A stretch of DNA of 37,686 nt from Flammeovirgaceae bacterium (GTDB taxonomy: Bacteria; Bacteroidota; Bacteroidia; Cytophagales; Cyclobacteriaceae). Below are positions 8,472 through 16,944 of the stretch, in pieces. Positions within the stretch are counted from its first letter, which is position 1. Each line of letters starts with the position of its first letter. The notes beneath the pieces were generated by a model that worked only from the letters and a program-made list of their open reading frames with translations, was not told where the DNA came from and did not search any database. Where the stretch lies: NCBI GenBank assembly GCA_027487845.1, contig JAIYCV010000017.1, forward strand, positions 1 through 37,686. The letters are read 5' to 3'. Made by a program: the position numbers and the translations under genes.

Positions 8472-11400
8472 ATGAGCTCAAAGGATAAAAAGATTTTCTC
8501 TACAAAAGGCAGGTATAAACTTTGGGTGCTTATATGGGCTGCGCTACTCATAACGAATTTTTCATTTGGGCAAACCAAAGAAATAGACAGTCTGCAATCA
8601 CTTCTTACGACTGCGAATACACCTATTCAAAAGATTACAATTCTGAATGAATTGACCAATATTCTTCAATTTAGTGATGATAGCGTAAAGCTTAGTCAAT
8701 ATTTAGATGATGTAATTCGTTTTTCAAAAAATTATAAATATTTAAAAGGATTAAAATACGTTTATTCAACTTTAGGGTCAATACATTTCAATAAAGCCAA
8801 TTTGACCGAAGCAGAGAAGTACTATAAGTTATCAGAGAATATTGCAGGTCGTGACCTAGAAGCGGTGATTATTAGAAACAATAATCTATATGCAGAACTA
8901 TATAGCGAGCAGGGAAGATTTTCAGAAGCACTCGAATTAATTAAAGCGAGTTTGAAATTAGGGAAAGGTTTAGCCATAATGGATTTGGCAAGAACCCATG
9001 CCATCGCTTCCTCAATCTATCAGGGGCAATCGGAAAATGAAAAGGCGCGCAGTCATTTGCGGGCAGCAAGGGCAATTATTAAAGGGTCAAAAAATTTCAC
9101 AATGAAATTTCAAGTTTATAGACAGGTATTTAAATACTTTAGGAATGCTACTGATTTAGACAGTTTAGCGTTATTCGCGAACCAACTAGACGAGCTGTCT
9201 AAGAAATTAGTGTTCAATTATTGGAAAGCGCAAAGTAACGAGGTGCAAGCATTTTTAAGTTATGAAAAAGGAGAGAGCGGGAATGCCGTAAAGTTTACGT
9301 TGCGAGCATTAGCCGTCATCGAACCTCGCTTATTTAAATACCAATATGTTAATCTGCTTTACAAGGCTGGCTCATTTTATCATGGATTGTGGGTGCATGA
9401 TAAGGCAAGAGATTACATGATCAAAGCACAAAAAATTGCAGAAAATAAAAAATTATTGATCACAACACTGTACATCAATAATTCATTGGCGTTTCAATTT
9501 TACAGAACGAGCAACTTAAAGAAGTCTTACGACTTTGCGGAAAAAACATTGTCGTTGGCAAAAAAAATCAACCTGAAAGAAATCAAGTGTAACATTTATG
9601 GTCTTCTGAGTCAAATTTATCTCGCTCAAGGGAATGTAGAAAAGGCAATAATGGAAGGTGATTCATCCATAGAAGCAGCAAAGCAGGCGGCTGATGTTAT
9701 TGGGGAAGCGTATGCCTATCAAACTCAGGTACCAAATTACTTAACCAGCAAACAATATGATAAGGCTATTGAATTTGCTGATAAAGCAGTTTCTCTTTTT
9801 ACAAAGATTGGCGATAACTCAAATAGCATAAGTGAGGCCTTTTTAAATTTAGCAGAAGCTTACATTGGAAAAAAGGACCTTAACAAGGCACACCACTTTT
9901 TAACAAAAGCCTCTAAAATTACGGCCAACTCCGAATTATTCTCAATGAAATTAGGCAGTGCAATTATTGGTGTTATGTATTACGAAGCGAAAGGCGACTA
10001 CAAGAATGCTTTTAAAAATCAGCAATTGGTAACGCAATTGAGTGATTCAATTGATCATAAAACGGCAAATGAGCGGCTGCAGAATCTTCAAATGCTTTAT
10101 GATGTTGAAAAACAAGAGCAACAATTGGAAATACTTAGGGAGCAAGAGGCTTCTCAAAAAGCATATTCAGCGCTACAAAAAAGTAAATTGGAGAAAGACA
10201 ACATTGTAATAGTAGTTTCATGTGCTTCTGTTTTGATATTACTCTTGGTTGCTATACTACTTTACAACAACTCAGAAAAAAAGGAGAAAACAAATGAAGA
10301 GCTGAACGCATTAAACTTAGAAATAACCTATCAGAATCAAGAAATCAATACTAACTTAGTAAAGATAAAAGAACTTAATGAAGAAATAGAGAACAGAGAA
10401 AAGCAATACAAAAGGATTATTGAAAATGCGGAGGACATAATTTGTGAAATAAATGAAGAAGGGTTTTTTACCTATTCTAATCCAGCCGGGTTAAAGTTGC
10501 TAGGATATTCAATGCGAGAGTTAAAACAAGTAAATTTTTTAGCCCTTTTGGATAACTCCATTTCTAATTCGGCATTGAGTATACTGGGCGATAATCTAAA
10601 AAAAGGAGTTAAAAATTTTTACGTGGAAGCTCCTATTTTAACAAAATCGGGTGGCCAACACTGGATTGGAATTAATGTGATTCGGCATTCGGTTTCAGAA
10701 GAACCAGTAGGTGCTGAAGTTTTTGCCAGAAATATAACAGAAAGAAAGAAGGCAGAATTATATATCAAATCAATCAACTCAAGGCTAGAAAACTTAATTC
10801 AAGCTATCCAAGCCGGAATTTTACTAGAGAATGAACAAGCCGAAGTTGTGCTAGCAAACGAAGCCTTTTGCGAAATTTTCAAAATTCCATTAAAACCTGA
10901 TCAACTCATAGGTTTTAACTGCAAAGAAGCAGCCAAAGGAGCCAGCAAGTTATTTGAAAAAAGTGACACCTTTATTTCAGACATAGAACAAATAGAACGA
11001 AACAGAAGAGTTGTAGTGAACGATGAATTGAAAATGTTAGATGGAAATATACTTTCGCGTGACTATGTGCCAATTGTGACGGATGGTAAATTTTATGGCC
11101 AAATGTGGATCTACCGAAACGTATCTTCACAAAAACAGATGGAGTACGATTTAAAGATAGCAAAGGAAGAGGCAGAGCTAGCAAATGAAGCTAAATCACA
11201 ATTTTTAGCAAATATTAGCCATGAGTTGCGAACACCCCTCAATGCGATAATTGGTTTTTCAGACTTATTGCAGAAATCTAACTTAGAAAATAGTCAACTA
11301 AAATTCACAAACATAATTATTGATTCTTCCGAATTGCTACTTAAAATTATTGAGGACATACTTGATTTTAGTAAAATCGAATCTGGCCGACTTCAATTGT

Positions 11401-11885
11401 ACACAGAGCCTACCAATCTAAGAAGTCTTGGCGAAAATGCATTAAATGTAATCCGCCCAAAGGCACAAGAAAAGAAGATCTCGCTCAACTTTATTTTCCA
11501 AGGCTTGCCCGAAGAGATAATTGCAGATCAAACTCGGCTACAGCAAATTCTTATAAACCTATTATCAAACTCATTGAAATTTACAGAAAGCGGTAAAATC
11601 GAGTTGGGCATTATGTTAAAAGGCAGGCTTGATAACAAGCTGTCAATCTTATTTTATGTGGAGGATACTGGAATAGGTATAGCACCGGAAAATCAAGAAA
11701 AGATATTTGAAGCATTTGTGCAGGAAGACATCAGCACAACAAAAAAATTTGGCGGCACTGGTTTGGGTCTTACTATTTCCAACAACCTAATAAAATTAAT
11801 GGGTGGAAAGCTTGAATTGGTGAGTTACGTAGGAAGAGGAAGTAAATTCTATTTTACGCTACTTTTGGACGAAAACGGCAGTTAA
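8472..11885 (+). CDS. TPR-PAS-PAS sensor histidine kinase
   Basis: A 1137-residue membrane kinase. Residues 1-35 contain a signal/anchor segment ending FSFGQ. About 45-540 is a long series of TPR repeats that should be periplasmic (KANLTEAEKYYKLSE and EKAIMEGDSSIEAAK are typical). A membrane helix at about 578-600 is followed by a coiled coil, PAS1 (about 645-755) and PAS2 (about 770-885). The kinase core has the H-box SHELRTPLNA (His917), N-box NLLSNSLKF, G1 box DTGIGI, F-box FVQED and G2 box GGTGLGL. There is no C-terminal receiver, so phosphate must go to a separate regulator. Its stop lies only 10 bases from the stop of the convergent LytTR regulator gene. Confidence 0.95.
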   Translation: MSSKDKKIFSTKGRYKLWVLIWAALLITNFSFGQTKEIDSLQSLLTTANTPIQKITILNELTNILQFSDDSVKLSQYLDDVIRFSKNYKYLKGLKYVYSTLGSIHFNKANLTEAEKYYKLSENIAGRDLEAVIIRNNNLYAELYSEQGRFSEALELIKASLKLGKGLAIMDLARTHAIASSIYQGQSENEKARSHLRAARAIIKGSKNFTMKFQVYRQVFKYFRNATDLDSLALFANQLDELSKKLVFNYWKAQSNEVQAFLSYEKGESGNAVKFTLRALAVIEPRLFKYQYVNLLYKAGSFYHGLWVHDKARDYMIKAQKIAENKKLLITTLYINNSLAFQFYRTSNLKKSYDFAEKTLSLAKKINLKEIKCNIYGLLSQIYLAQGNVEKAIMEGDSSIEAAKQAADVIGEAYAYQTQVPNYLTSKQYDKAIEFADKAVSLFTKIGDNSNSISEAFLNLAEAYIGKKDLNKAHHFLTKASKITANSELFSMKLGSAIIGVMYYEAKGDYKNAFKNQQLVTQLSDSIDHKTANERLQNLQMLYDVEKQEQQLEILREQEASQKAYSALQKSKLEKDNIVIVVSCASVLILLLVAILLYNNSEKKEKTNEELNALNLEITYQNQEINTNLVKIKELNEEIENREKQYKRIIENAEDIICEINEEGFFTYSNPAGLKLLGYSMRELKQVNFLALLDNSISNSALSILGDNLKKGVKNFYVEAPILTKSGGQHWIGINVIRHSVSEEPVGAEVFARNITERKKAELYIKSINSRLENLIQAIQAGILLENEQAEVVLANEAFCEIFKIPLKPDQLIGFNCKEAAKGASKLFEKSDTFISDIEQIERNRRVVVNDELKMLDGNILSRDYVPIVTDGKFYGQMWIYRNVSSQKQMEYDLKIAKEEAELANEAKSQFLANISHELRTPLNAIIGFSDLLQKSNLENSQLKFTNIIIDSSELLLKIIEDILDFSKIESGRLQLYTEPTNLRSLGENALNVIRPKAQEKKISLNFIFQGLPEEIIADQTRLQQILINLLSNSLKFTESGKIELGIMLKGRLDNKLSILFYVEDTGIGIAPENQEKIFEAFVQEDISTTKKFGGTGLGLTISNNLIKLMGGKLELVSYVGRGSKFYFTLLLDENGS

Positions 11886-11895
11886 ACGCCAGCAA

Positions 11896-12591
11896 CTAAC
11901 TAAATATCCTTATGCTTTCCAAAAGTTGTTTTTTGTAGTTATCACTGATGGGTATGGTGCGTCCACCGATCACAAGATTGTTGTTATCAATGTTAGTGAT
12001 TTTCTGAATATTAATAATAAATGATCGATGGACTTTAATAAATTTACCTTTGGGCAGTTTCTCCTCTATTTTTTTTAACGCACCATAACTTATGTGTACC
12101 TTTTTTTCGGTATGGATTTTCACGTAATCGCCAAACGCCTCTACCCAATTAATTTCATTCATACCTATTCTCACCAATAGCGACTCTTCCTTGATAAATA
12201 AATCGGGGGTATCTTCAACAGGGGCATTTTTTCTCTTTAAGGATACTACTTTGCTTACACTTTGCAAAAAGCGCGAGTATTCATCCACTGGTTTTTTTAA
12301 ATAGTCGACCACGGATAATTGTATTGCATCAAATGCATAACTTGTATTTGAACTTATAATTATCACATACGGCTTATAAACCAATGATTTAATTACTTGC
12401 AGTCCATTAAAGCCGGGCATTTCGATATCCAAAAAAATAAGCTCAACTTGGTTCTGATTCAACCAATGAACTGCTTCAATGGGGTCTTCAAAAGAGTTGG
12501 CAATGGAAAGAAACCCTGTTCTCTTTGCCATCCCCTCAATCATTGCTCGGGTTATGCTTTCGTCTTCAACAACTGCGCAATCGATTACCAT
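11896..12591 (-). CDS. LytTR-family response regulator
   Basis: A 231-residue regulator. The N-terminal receiver has the acidic residues VEDE and phospho-acceptor Asp55 (FLDIEMPGFNG); the switch-region Lys lies in KKPVDEY. Residues about 130-228 form a LytTR DNA-binding domain (INWVEAFGDYVKIHT, LPKGKFIKVHRSFIIN, GGRTIPISDNYKK). Such proteins bind paired imperfect direct repeats upstream of targets, often with membrane kinases of the LytS/YehU type. No such kinase is adjacent, and the TPR-PAS kinase converges on it. It sits 35 bases downstream of the HPt-REC gene and is probably co-transcribed with it. Confidence 0.95.
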   Translation of the reverse strand: MVIDCAVVEDESITRAMIEGMAKRTGFLSIANSFEDPIEAVHWLNQNQVELIFLDIEMPGFNGLQVIKSLVYKPYVIIISSNTSYAFDAIQLSVVDYLKKPVDEYSRFLQSVSKVVSLKRKNAPVEDTPDLFIKEESLLVRIGMNEINWVEAFGDYVKIHTEKKVHISYGALKKIEEKLPKGKFIKVHRSFIINIQKITNIDNNNLVIGGRTIPISDNYKKQLLESIRIFS

Positions 12592-12626
12592 TTAAAGACC
12601 ATTTAAGTTTTAGTTGAACTCGGAAT

Positions 12627-13385
12627 TTACATACTCAAAGAATCAAATAATACTGCATCAAGCAATTCACTACGGATAGGCTTAGCAAGAAATTTATTGG
12701 CACCCTCTTTCAAACACTGGTCGATCTCCGCCTCGTCTCTTGAAGCAGAAATAGCAACAATAAATTGGTTAGCATCAACAGCCCGTATTCTTTTTATCGC
12801 CTCAACTCCCGAAAAAAAAGGCATGTGAATATCAATAAAAATGACGTTGTATAACTTTTCTCGAACTAGCTGGGTAGCTTCATATCCATTTGTGGTGTGG
12901 TATACCGTGTGGCCAGCAGCTTGCAACATTTGTTTTAAAATCAAGGTGTTTACTTCATCGTCATCCACAATCAATACAGAATTGCCGGTGGAATTGACTT
13001 CATCACAGATCGAGTTTATATCTAAGCTTAATAAGCAGGCAATTATGTCATTATTCAGGCTAACAAAACGATCCAACAATTGCTCATTTTCAGTTGCATC
13101 TGCGCCTTGCAACTTGCCTTCCCATGCCTCTATCTCATTCATAACATCGTGTAACCCCAAATAACCATAGCGAACCTTTATTAAGTGTAGTTTATCGTGC
13201 AACCCTTTTTTGTCATTTGTTTTCACAAGCGAAGCCAAGTCTTCAAGGTGCTTAGGGGTTTTATTGATAAAGTCTTCAATTATCTTTAAAATCAACGTGT
13301 TGTTACCTTTTATTTCGTTTAATAAATTGATTATGCCTTTGATTAAATCGTCTTCTAAAGTCTTTGCGCTTTTATAAAAATTCAT
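12627..13385 (-). CDS. HPt-REC phosphotransfer/response regulator protein
   Basis: A 252-residue two-domain protein. Residues about 10-120 look like a histidine phosphotransfer four-helix bundle. The acceptor motif reads LHLIKVRYGYLG, with His67 and the conserved Lys70 in place, but the usual Gly after Lys is Val. Residues 136-252 are a receiver: VDDDE acidic pair, phospho-acceptor Asp185 (FIDIHMPF), SAS switch position and Lys in AKPIRS. The domain order HPt then REC is less common than REC then HPt. It would pass phosphate between receivers, for example to or from the LytTR regulator that follows it. Confidence 0.88.
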   Translation of the reverse strand: MNFYKSAKTLEDDLIKGIINLLNEIKGNNTLILKIIEDFINKTPKHLEDLASLVKTNDKKGLHDKLHLIKVRYGYLGLHDVMNEIEAWEGKLQGADATENEQLLDRFVSLNNDIIACLLSLDINSICDEVNSTGNSVLIVDDDEVNTLILKQMLQAAGHTVYHTTNGYEATQLVREKLYNVIFIDIHMPFFSGVEAIKRIRAVDANQFIVAISASRDEAEIDQCLKEGANKFLAKPIRSELLDAVLFDSLSM

Positions 13386-13445
13386 TTCGTTTTTGTGAAG
13401 GAAACTTACCCAACTATTTTTTTATAAAGTTAATGATCTTAGGAT

Positions 13446-13472
13446 GCCTTTCAAAAGGCTTCGTTTCTTTTT
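13446..13472 (+). terminator. Possible intrinsic terminator hairpin
   Basis: GCCTT at 13446-13450 pairs with AAGGC at 13455-13459 across a four-base loop and is followed by a T-rich tail (13460-13472). The form is right for a plus-strand terminator, but no plus-strand gene ends nearby. It may instead block antisense reading or be chance. Confidence 0.3.
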
Positions 13473-13655
13473 AAATCAGCAGAGTACCTCTTTCTTGAAA
13501 GCTAAACTGCTTGGGTCATCGTTCGTTAGTCGTAGAAATCGAGTCGGTCATGGCTCAAAAATCAAGTTCTGGCTAATTATCTCCTCTCGCTTCTTCTGTT
13601 CAGCTAACTTTAAACAATAAATATTAAGTCATTCAAAATTAACCAAGTGCACCAC

Positions 13656-13931
13656 ATGAACGAGATAACAGTAAAGTACATGCTTGCCGACAAAACTAAA
13701 ATGAAAAATGCTATCATGGGTTTTTCAAAAGAATTTCAGACGTATAAAATTATTGGTTACGAAACAATTCCAGACAAAACGAATTCTAGTTTGCTGAACA
13801 CAAAAATTATCAGCGAAGACAAGAAACAAGCTGAATATTTTTTGGCATCTAAAAGTTTCCGGACGCATTTGCACAACAACCTAAAAAATAGATTTGAGAT
13901 CATTTTTGAAAAGAGCCATATCCTAATCTAA
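13656..13931 (+). CDS. Hypothetical small protein
   Basis: About 91 residues from the ATG; a GTG three codons earlier is possible. No signal peptide or membrane helix. The sequence is basic and reads as a compact alpha/beta protein (YKIIGYETIPDKTNSSLL, KQAEYFLASKSFRTHL). I do not recognise a family. It lies 51 bases before the TerB-like gene on the same strand, so both may share a transcript inside the signalling island. Moderate confidence that it is a real gene. Confidence 0.6.
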   Translation: MNEITVKYMLADKTKMKNAIMGFSKEFQTYKIIGYETIPDKTNSSLLNTKIISEDKKQAEYFLASKSFRTHLHNNLKNRFEIIFEKSHILI

Positions 13932-13982
13932 CTGAACAACTAAGATAACGCCAATAACGAATCAACACAAAAACAATTATTC

Positions 13983-14330
13983 ATGACATTAACTAATGAC
14001 TACAAGATAGGTTTGCTTAATCTAATGCACTTATTGATTAGGAGCGACCACGAGATATCTGCACTTGAATTAAACTTCTTCGAAGAAATAAGGCGAGAAG
14101 AAAAAATTGACGATAAACTATTTGATGATTTTAGAAAAACATTGAACAACAAATCGGAAAAAGAGATTTATAGCGATGGACTGGCGCTTATTGGAAGGTG
14201 TTCCACAAGCTTAAAGATAAGGGCATTTCGATTGCTCACTGGAATGGCGTTGGCAGATAAAAATATTGATTCAAATGAAACACGCTTCCTGCTGCAATCA
14301 AGCAAGAGCTTTGGACTCCACTTGGAGTAA
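13983..14330 (+). CDS. TerB-like domain protein
   Basis: A 115-residue cytosolic helical protein. Two acidic helical halves match the TerB-like pattern: LMHLLIRSDHEISALELNFFEEI at the start and LLTGMALADKNIDSNETRFL near the end. In this family, conserved Asp/Glu after the helix may bind metal (DHEIS and DKNIDSNE here). TerB-like domains occur in tellurite resistance clusters and as sensors or scaffolds at the membrane. There are no other ter genes here, so tellurite resistance should not be inferred. It precedes a membrane GAF receptor by about 40 bases. Confidence 0.75.
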   Translation: MTLTNDYKIGLLNLMHLLIRSDHEISALELNFFEEIRREEKIDDKLFDDFRKTLNNKSEKEIYSDGLALIGRCSTSLKIRAFRLLTGMALADKNIDSNETRFLLQSSKSFGLHLE

Positions 14331-14369
14331 ATACTAGCTAGAAAGTAAGTCTTTTAAAAAAGCCAATTA

Positions 14370-15977
14370 ATGAAAACTCTTTTAACAAAGAATAGTGCCT
14401 ATTTAGCACTTAGTTGTGTCATTCTATTAATTGTATGTTCGGTCTCTTATTCCTTCTATTGCAAAAATGTAATGGCTAGAAGTTTGCGCCTAGAGGCACT
14501 GTCATCATACATTGTAGCTAACACATATTCCATCGTTTCCGATCGTCTACAGGCGGTAGACAACTGCGTTCGATCTTACGGACTTACCAAGTCAAATCAA
14601 GACTTGTCTTACCTAGCAGAAGGATATAACGGACTTGGAGCTCATATAACACGGATTTATACTAAGCTGGAGGAGCAAAAAAGCGCACTCCCCGACTACC
14701 GAGTTGAAATTGACAGTTTAGAAGATATGCTAAATCGCACTCATGAAAAGATATCTCAGTACTATGAAAGCACAGAGTTCATGATCAAATTAGCAAGTCA
14801 AGATAGTTTAACTGCTTTTAAAAAAATATTGGCTGAACAACGTGGGATGATACCCTGGGCAGAGTGGTACGCGTTGGACAATAAAACCAATTCGATTCAA
14901 GAGAAATTAAGACAAAAAGCGCAAACCGATTATGAGGCGGCAGTTTTGACTAATTCATTCATTCAGCTATTTCTGTTACTATTAAGTTTGCCTACGCTAA
15001 TTTGGATAATTATGAAGTTATATCACCAAGAGAGGAAACGAAGATCGCTATTGATTGAACTCGATCAAAATAATAGAAAGTATCTTTTTGATGATGGCAT
15101 TATGCTTGATGATGTAGACGCTAAGACACAGCTAAAAGCAGCAAATCTTAATATTAAAAAGGCAGTGGGTTTCATTAATAAAATCGCGAGAGGTATTTAC
15201 GATGTGGAGTGGTCAGGCCTAACAGAAGAAAATAAAAATAAAAACCAAGAGACTCTTGCAGGCGAATTGTTAAGAATGAGGGACGAAATGGTGAAACAAA
15301 AAAAGGAGTCCGATCAAAGGAATTGGACCAATGAGGGTTTCACTATTTTAGGTGAAATAATTAGAAAGCATAATACCCTACAACAAATAACAGATTCGTT
15401 TCTTTCTGCCGTAGTCAATTACGTGAAGGCAAATCAAGGTGCGCTTTTTATTGTTACGAATAACGAAAGTGAATCATTTTTAGAATTAACAAGCACGTTT
15501 GCCTATGGTAAAAAAAGGTATGTCGATAGAAAGATATTTGCTGGTGAGGGCATGATAGGACAAGCTTGGCTCGAAAAAGAAACGCTGCTCCTAACAGAAA
15601 TTCCAACAAACTATTTAAAAATAACTTCGGGAATGGGTGAAGCACTACCTAAGAGCTTATTGATTGTACCCATAAAAAGCGATGACCAACTACAAGGCGT
15701 TTTAGAGTTGGCTTCGTTTGAGTTGTTCAAAGAGTTTGAAATAAAATTCATAGAAAAAATTGCTGAGAACTTGGCGGTTGTGTTGTATTCGATAAGAATG
15801 AATGAAAGAACAAAAAAATTATTAGACCAGTCGCAACAGCAAGCTGAAAATTTACGGTTGCAAGAGGAAGAAATGCGTCAAAACATGGAAGAGCTAGAGG
15901 CAGCCCAAGAAGAGATGTCTAGAAAAGAGTTTCAGTACATTAAAAAAATTGAAGAAATGTCAACCGCACACCATTAA
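14370..15977 (+). CDS. Membrane receptor with CHASE3-like sensor and GAF domain, no output domain
   Basis: A 535-residue protein. A membrane helix at about 9-31 is followed by a helical periplasmic segment (about 33-190) of the CHASE3/four-helix type, then a second membrane helix (about 195-217). The cytosolic part has a linker, a GAF domain at about 330-478 (NQGALFIV, GEGMIGQAWLEKE, LLIVPIKSDDQLQGVLELAS) and a long coiled coil with EEEMRQNMEELEAAQEEM. It ends about 40 residues later with no kinase, GGDEF, MCP or DNA-binding domain. It is clearly paralogous in GAF and coiled coil to the protein at 16945. It probably signals through another protein that recognises the coiled coil. Confidence 0.85.
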   Translation: MKTLLTKNSAYLALSCVILLIVCSVSYSFYCKNVMARSLRLEALSSYIVANTYSIVSDRLQAVDNCVRSYGLTKSNQDLSYLAEGYNGLGAHITRIYTKLEEQKSALPDYRVEIDSLEDMLNRTHEKISQYYESTEFMIKLASQDSLTAFKKILAEQRGMIPWAEWYALDNKTNSIQEKLRQKAQTDYEAAVLTNSFIQLFLLLLSLPTLIWIIMKLYHQERKRRSLLIELDQNNRKYLFDDGIMLDDVDAKTQLKAANLNIKKAVGFINKIARGIYDVEWSGLTEENKNKNQETLAGELLRMRDEMVKQKKESDQRNWTNEGFTILGEIIRKHNTLQQITDSFLSAVVNYVKANQGALFIVTNNESESFLELTSTFAYGKKRYVDRKIFAGEGMIGQAWLEKETLLLTEIPTNYLKITSGMGEALPKSLLIVPIKSDDQLQGVLELASFELFKEFEIKFIEKIAENLAVVLYSIRMNERTKKLLDQSQQQAENLRLQEEEMRQNMEELEAAQEEMSRKEFQYIKKIEEMSTAHH

Positions 15978-16164
15978 AGCGTATTGATTTACAATCTAAA
16001 CGTATGATTAAAAAATGGCAGTTGAAAAAACTACACAACGCGTCCTTGCTTTTTAAGAATAGCTATTTTCATCAGGCCAATGCAACAGTACTGTTAGGTA
16101 GGTGGAAGCGTATTATGGATTTTAAGGGTTTTTATTAATTGGTTGTGAATTTAAAAAAGTAGAA

Positions 16165-16575
16165 ATGAAAATTTTGTCAATTGTATGTTTGGTAGGTATC
16201 TTTTTCAACCAACGAGAAAATGAAGAAAATAACCCTGTTTTGGTGAAGGCCATTTTCTATCTTCATATCAATGATGCACGAAAGATAAGTAAGGGAAACC
16301 TAACTATCGAAGTAATAAAATCAGAAAAGTTACTGGCTCATAACACCTTTGAAATCGATAAGGTAGATCGAAATGTAACTGACTATCAAACAGAGCTAAC
16401 CATTGATATGCGTGGGATTGAAAAGAAAGACTGCTTAGGGTACTTGGTGAAAATCCAACAAGATTTCAAGAAATCAGGAATTCAAAAATTTGATGCACGA
16501 GTTGAATTGTATTTATCGAATGGCTACATCATTTCTGCCGCAAAAGAGAATATTGAACTTAAAAAAAGAGAATGA
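16165..16575 (+). CDS. Hypothetical exported protein between two GAF receptors
   Basis: A 136-residue protein with a short hydrophobic N-terminus (MKILSIVCLVGIFF) that can serve as signal peptide or anchor. The remainder reads as beta-rich with alternating charged and hydrophobic residues (GNLTIEVIKSEKLLAHNTFEI, FDARVELYLSNGYIISA). No recognised domain. Its position between the two related receptors suggests a periplasmic role with one of them, but nothing in the sequence proves that. Confidence 0.62.
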   Translation: MKILSIVCLVGIFFNQRENEENNPVLVKAIFYLHINDARKISKGNLTIEVIKSEKLLAHNTFEIDKVDRNVTDYQTELTIDMRGIEKKDCLGYLVKIQQDFKKSGIQKFDARVELYLSNGYIISAAKENIELKKRE

Positions 16576-16944
16576 AATAGTTGAATTTAATGCATTCTAA
16601 AATGAAGTTATTACCTCATTACTTAAAAAGCATCATCAGCGGATAACTAAAGTCTATTTCCTTACCGAGATCATTTTATTGCTTACATCCTGAAAAGCTT
16701 TTTTGAAGCTGTGCGTAGAATTTCTTGAAAAGGTAGGTCGCAAAGGAAAACTTCAACGCAGCTCTTGCGAAGCATTGAAAGAAAATTTAAGCAACTAGAT
16801 TTAATCGATGGCATAGACCCTTGTGGCGAATGAGGAAGCTTTTTGAACGAATAAATTATCCCACATCCTCTCATGTAAGATCTTTGTAAGAAAGATGAAT
16901 ACCCTGATATTTTTATCTATTTTTAGAAACTCAAACCTGAACCC
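16576..16944. other. Gene-free stretch before the second GAF receptor
   Basis: About 370 bases. A 63-codon minus-strand frame (16683-16874) has no family features and is not accepted. A short plus-strand frame near 16735-16833 reads like coding sequence but has no start and no recognised match. No TAnnTTTG promoter or strong hairpin was found. Confidence 0.45.

Noticed and set aside
13983..14330. Tellurite resistance function for the TerB-like gene
   Set aside because: No other ter genes nearby; the domain occurs in many non-tellurite contexts.
16683..16874. Minus-strand frame of 63 codons
   Set aside because: No promoter, domain or neighbour link, and composition unlike nearby genes.
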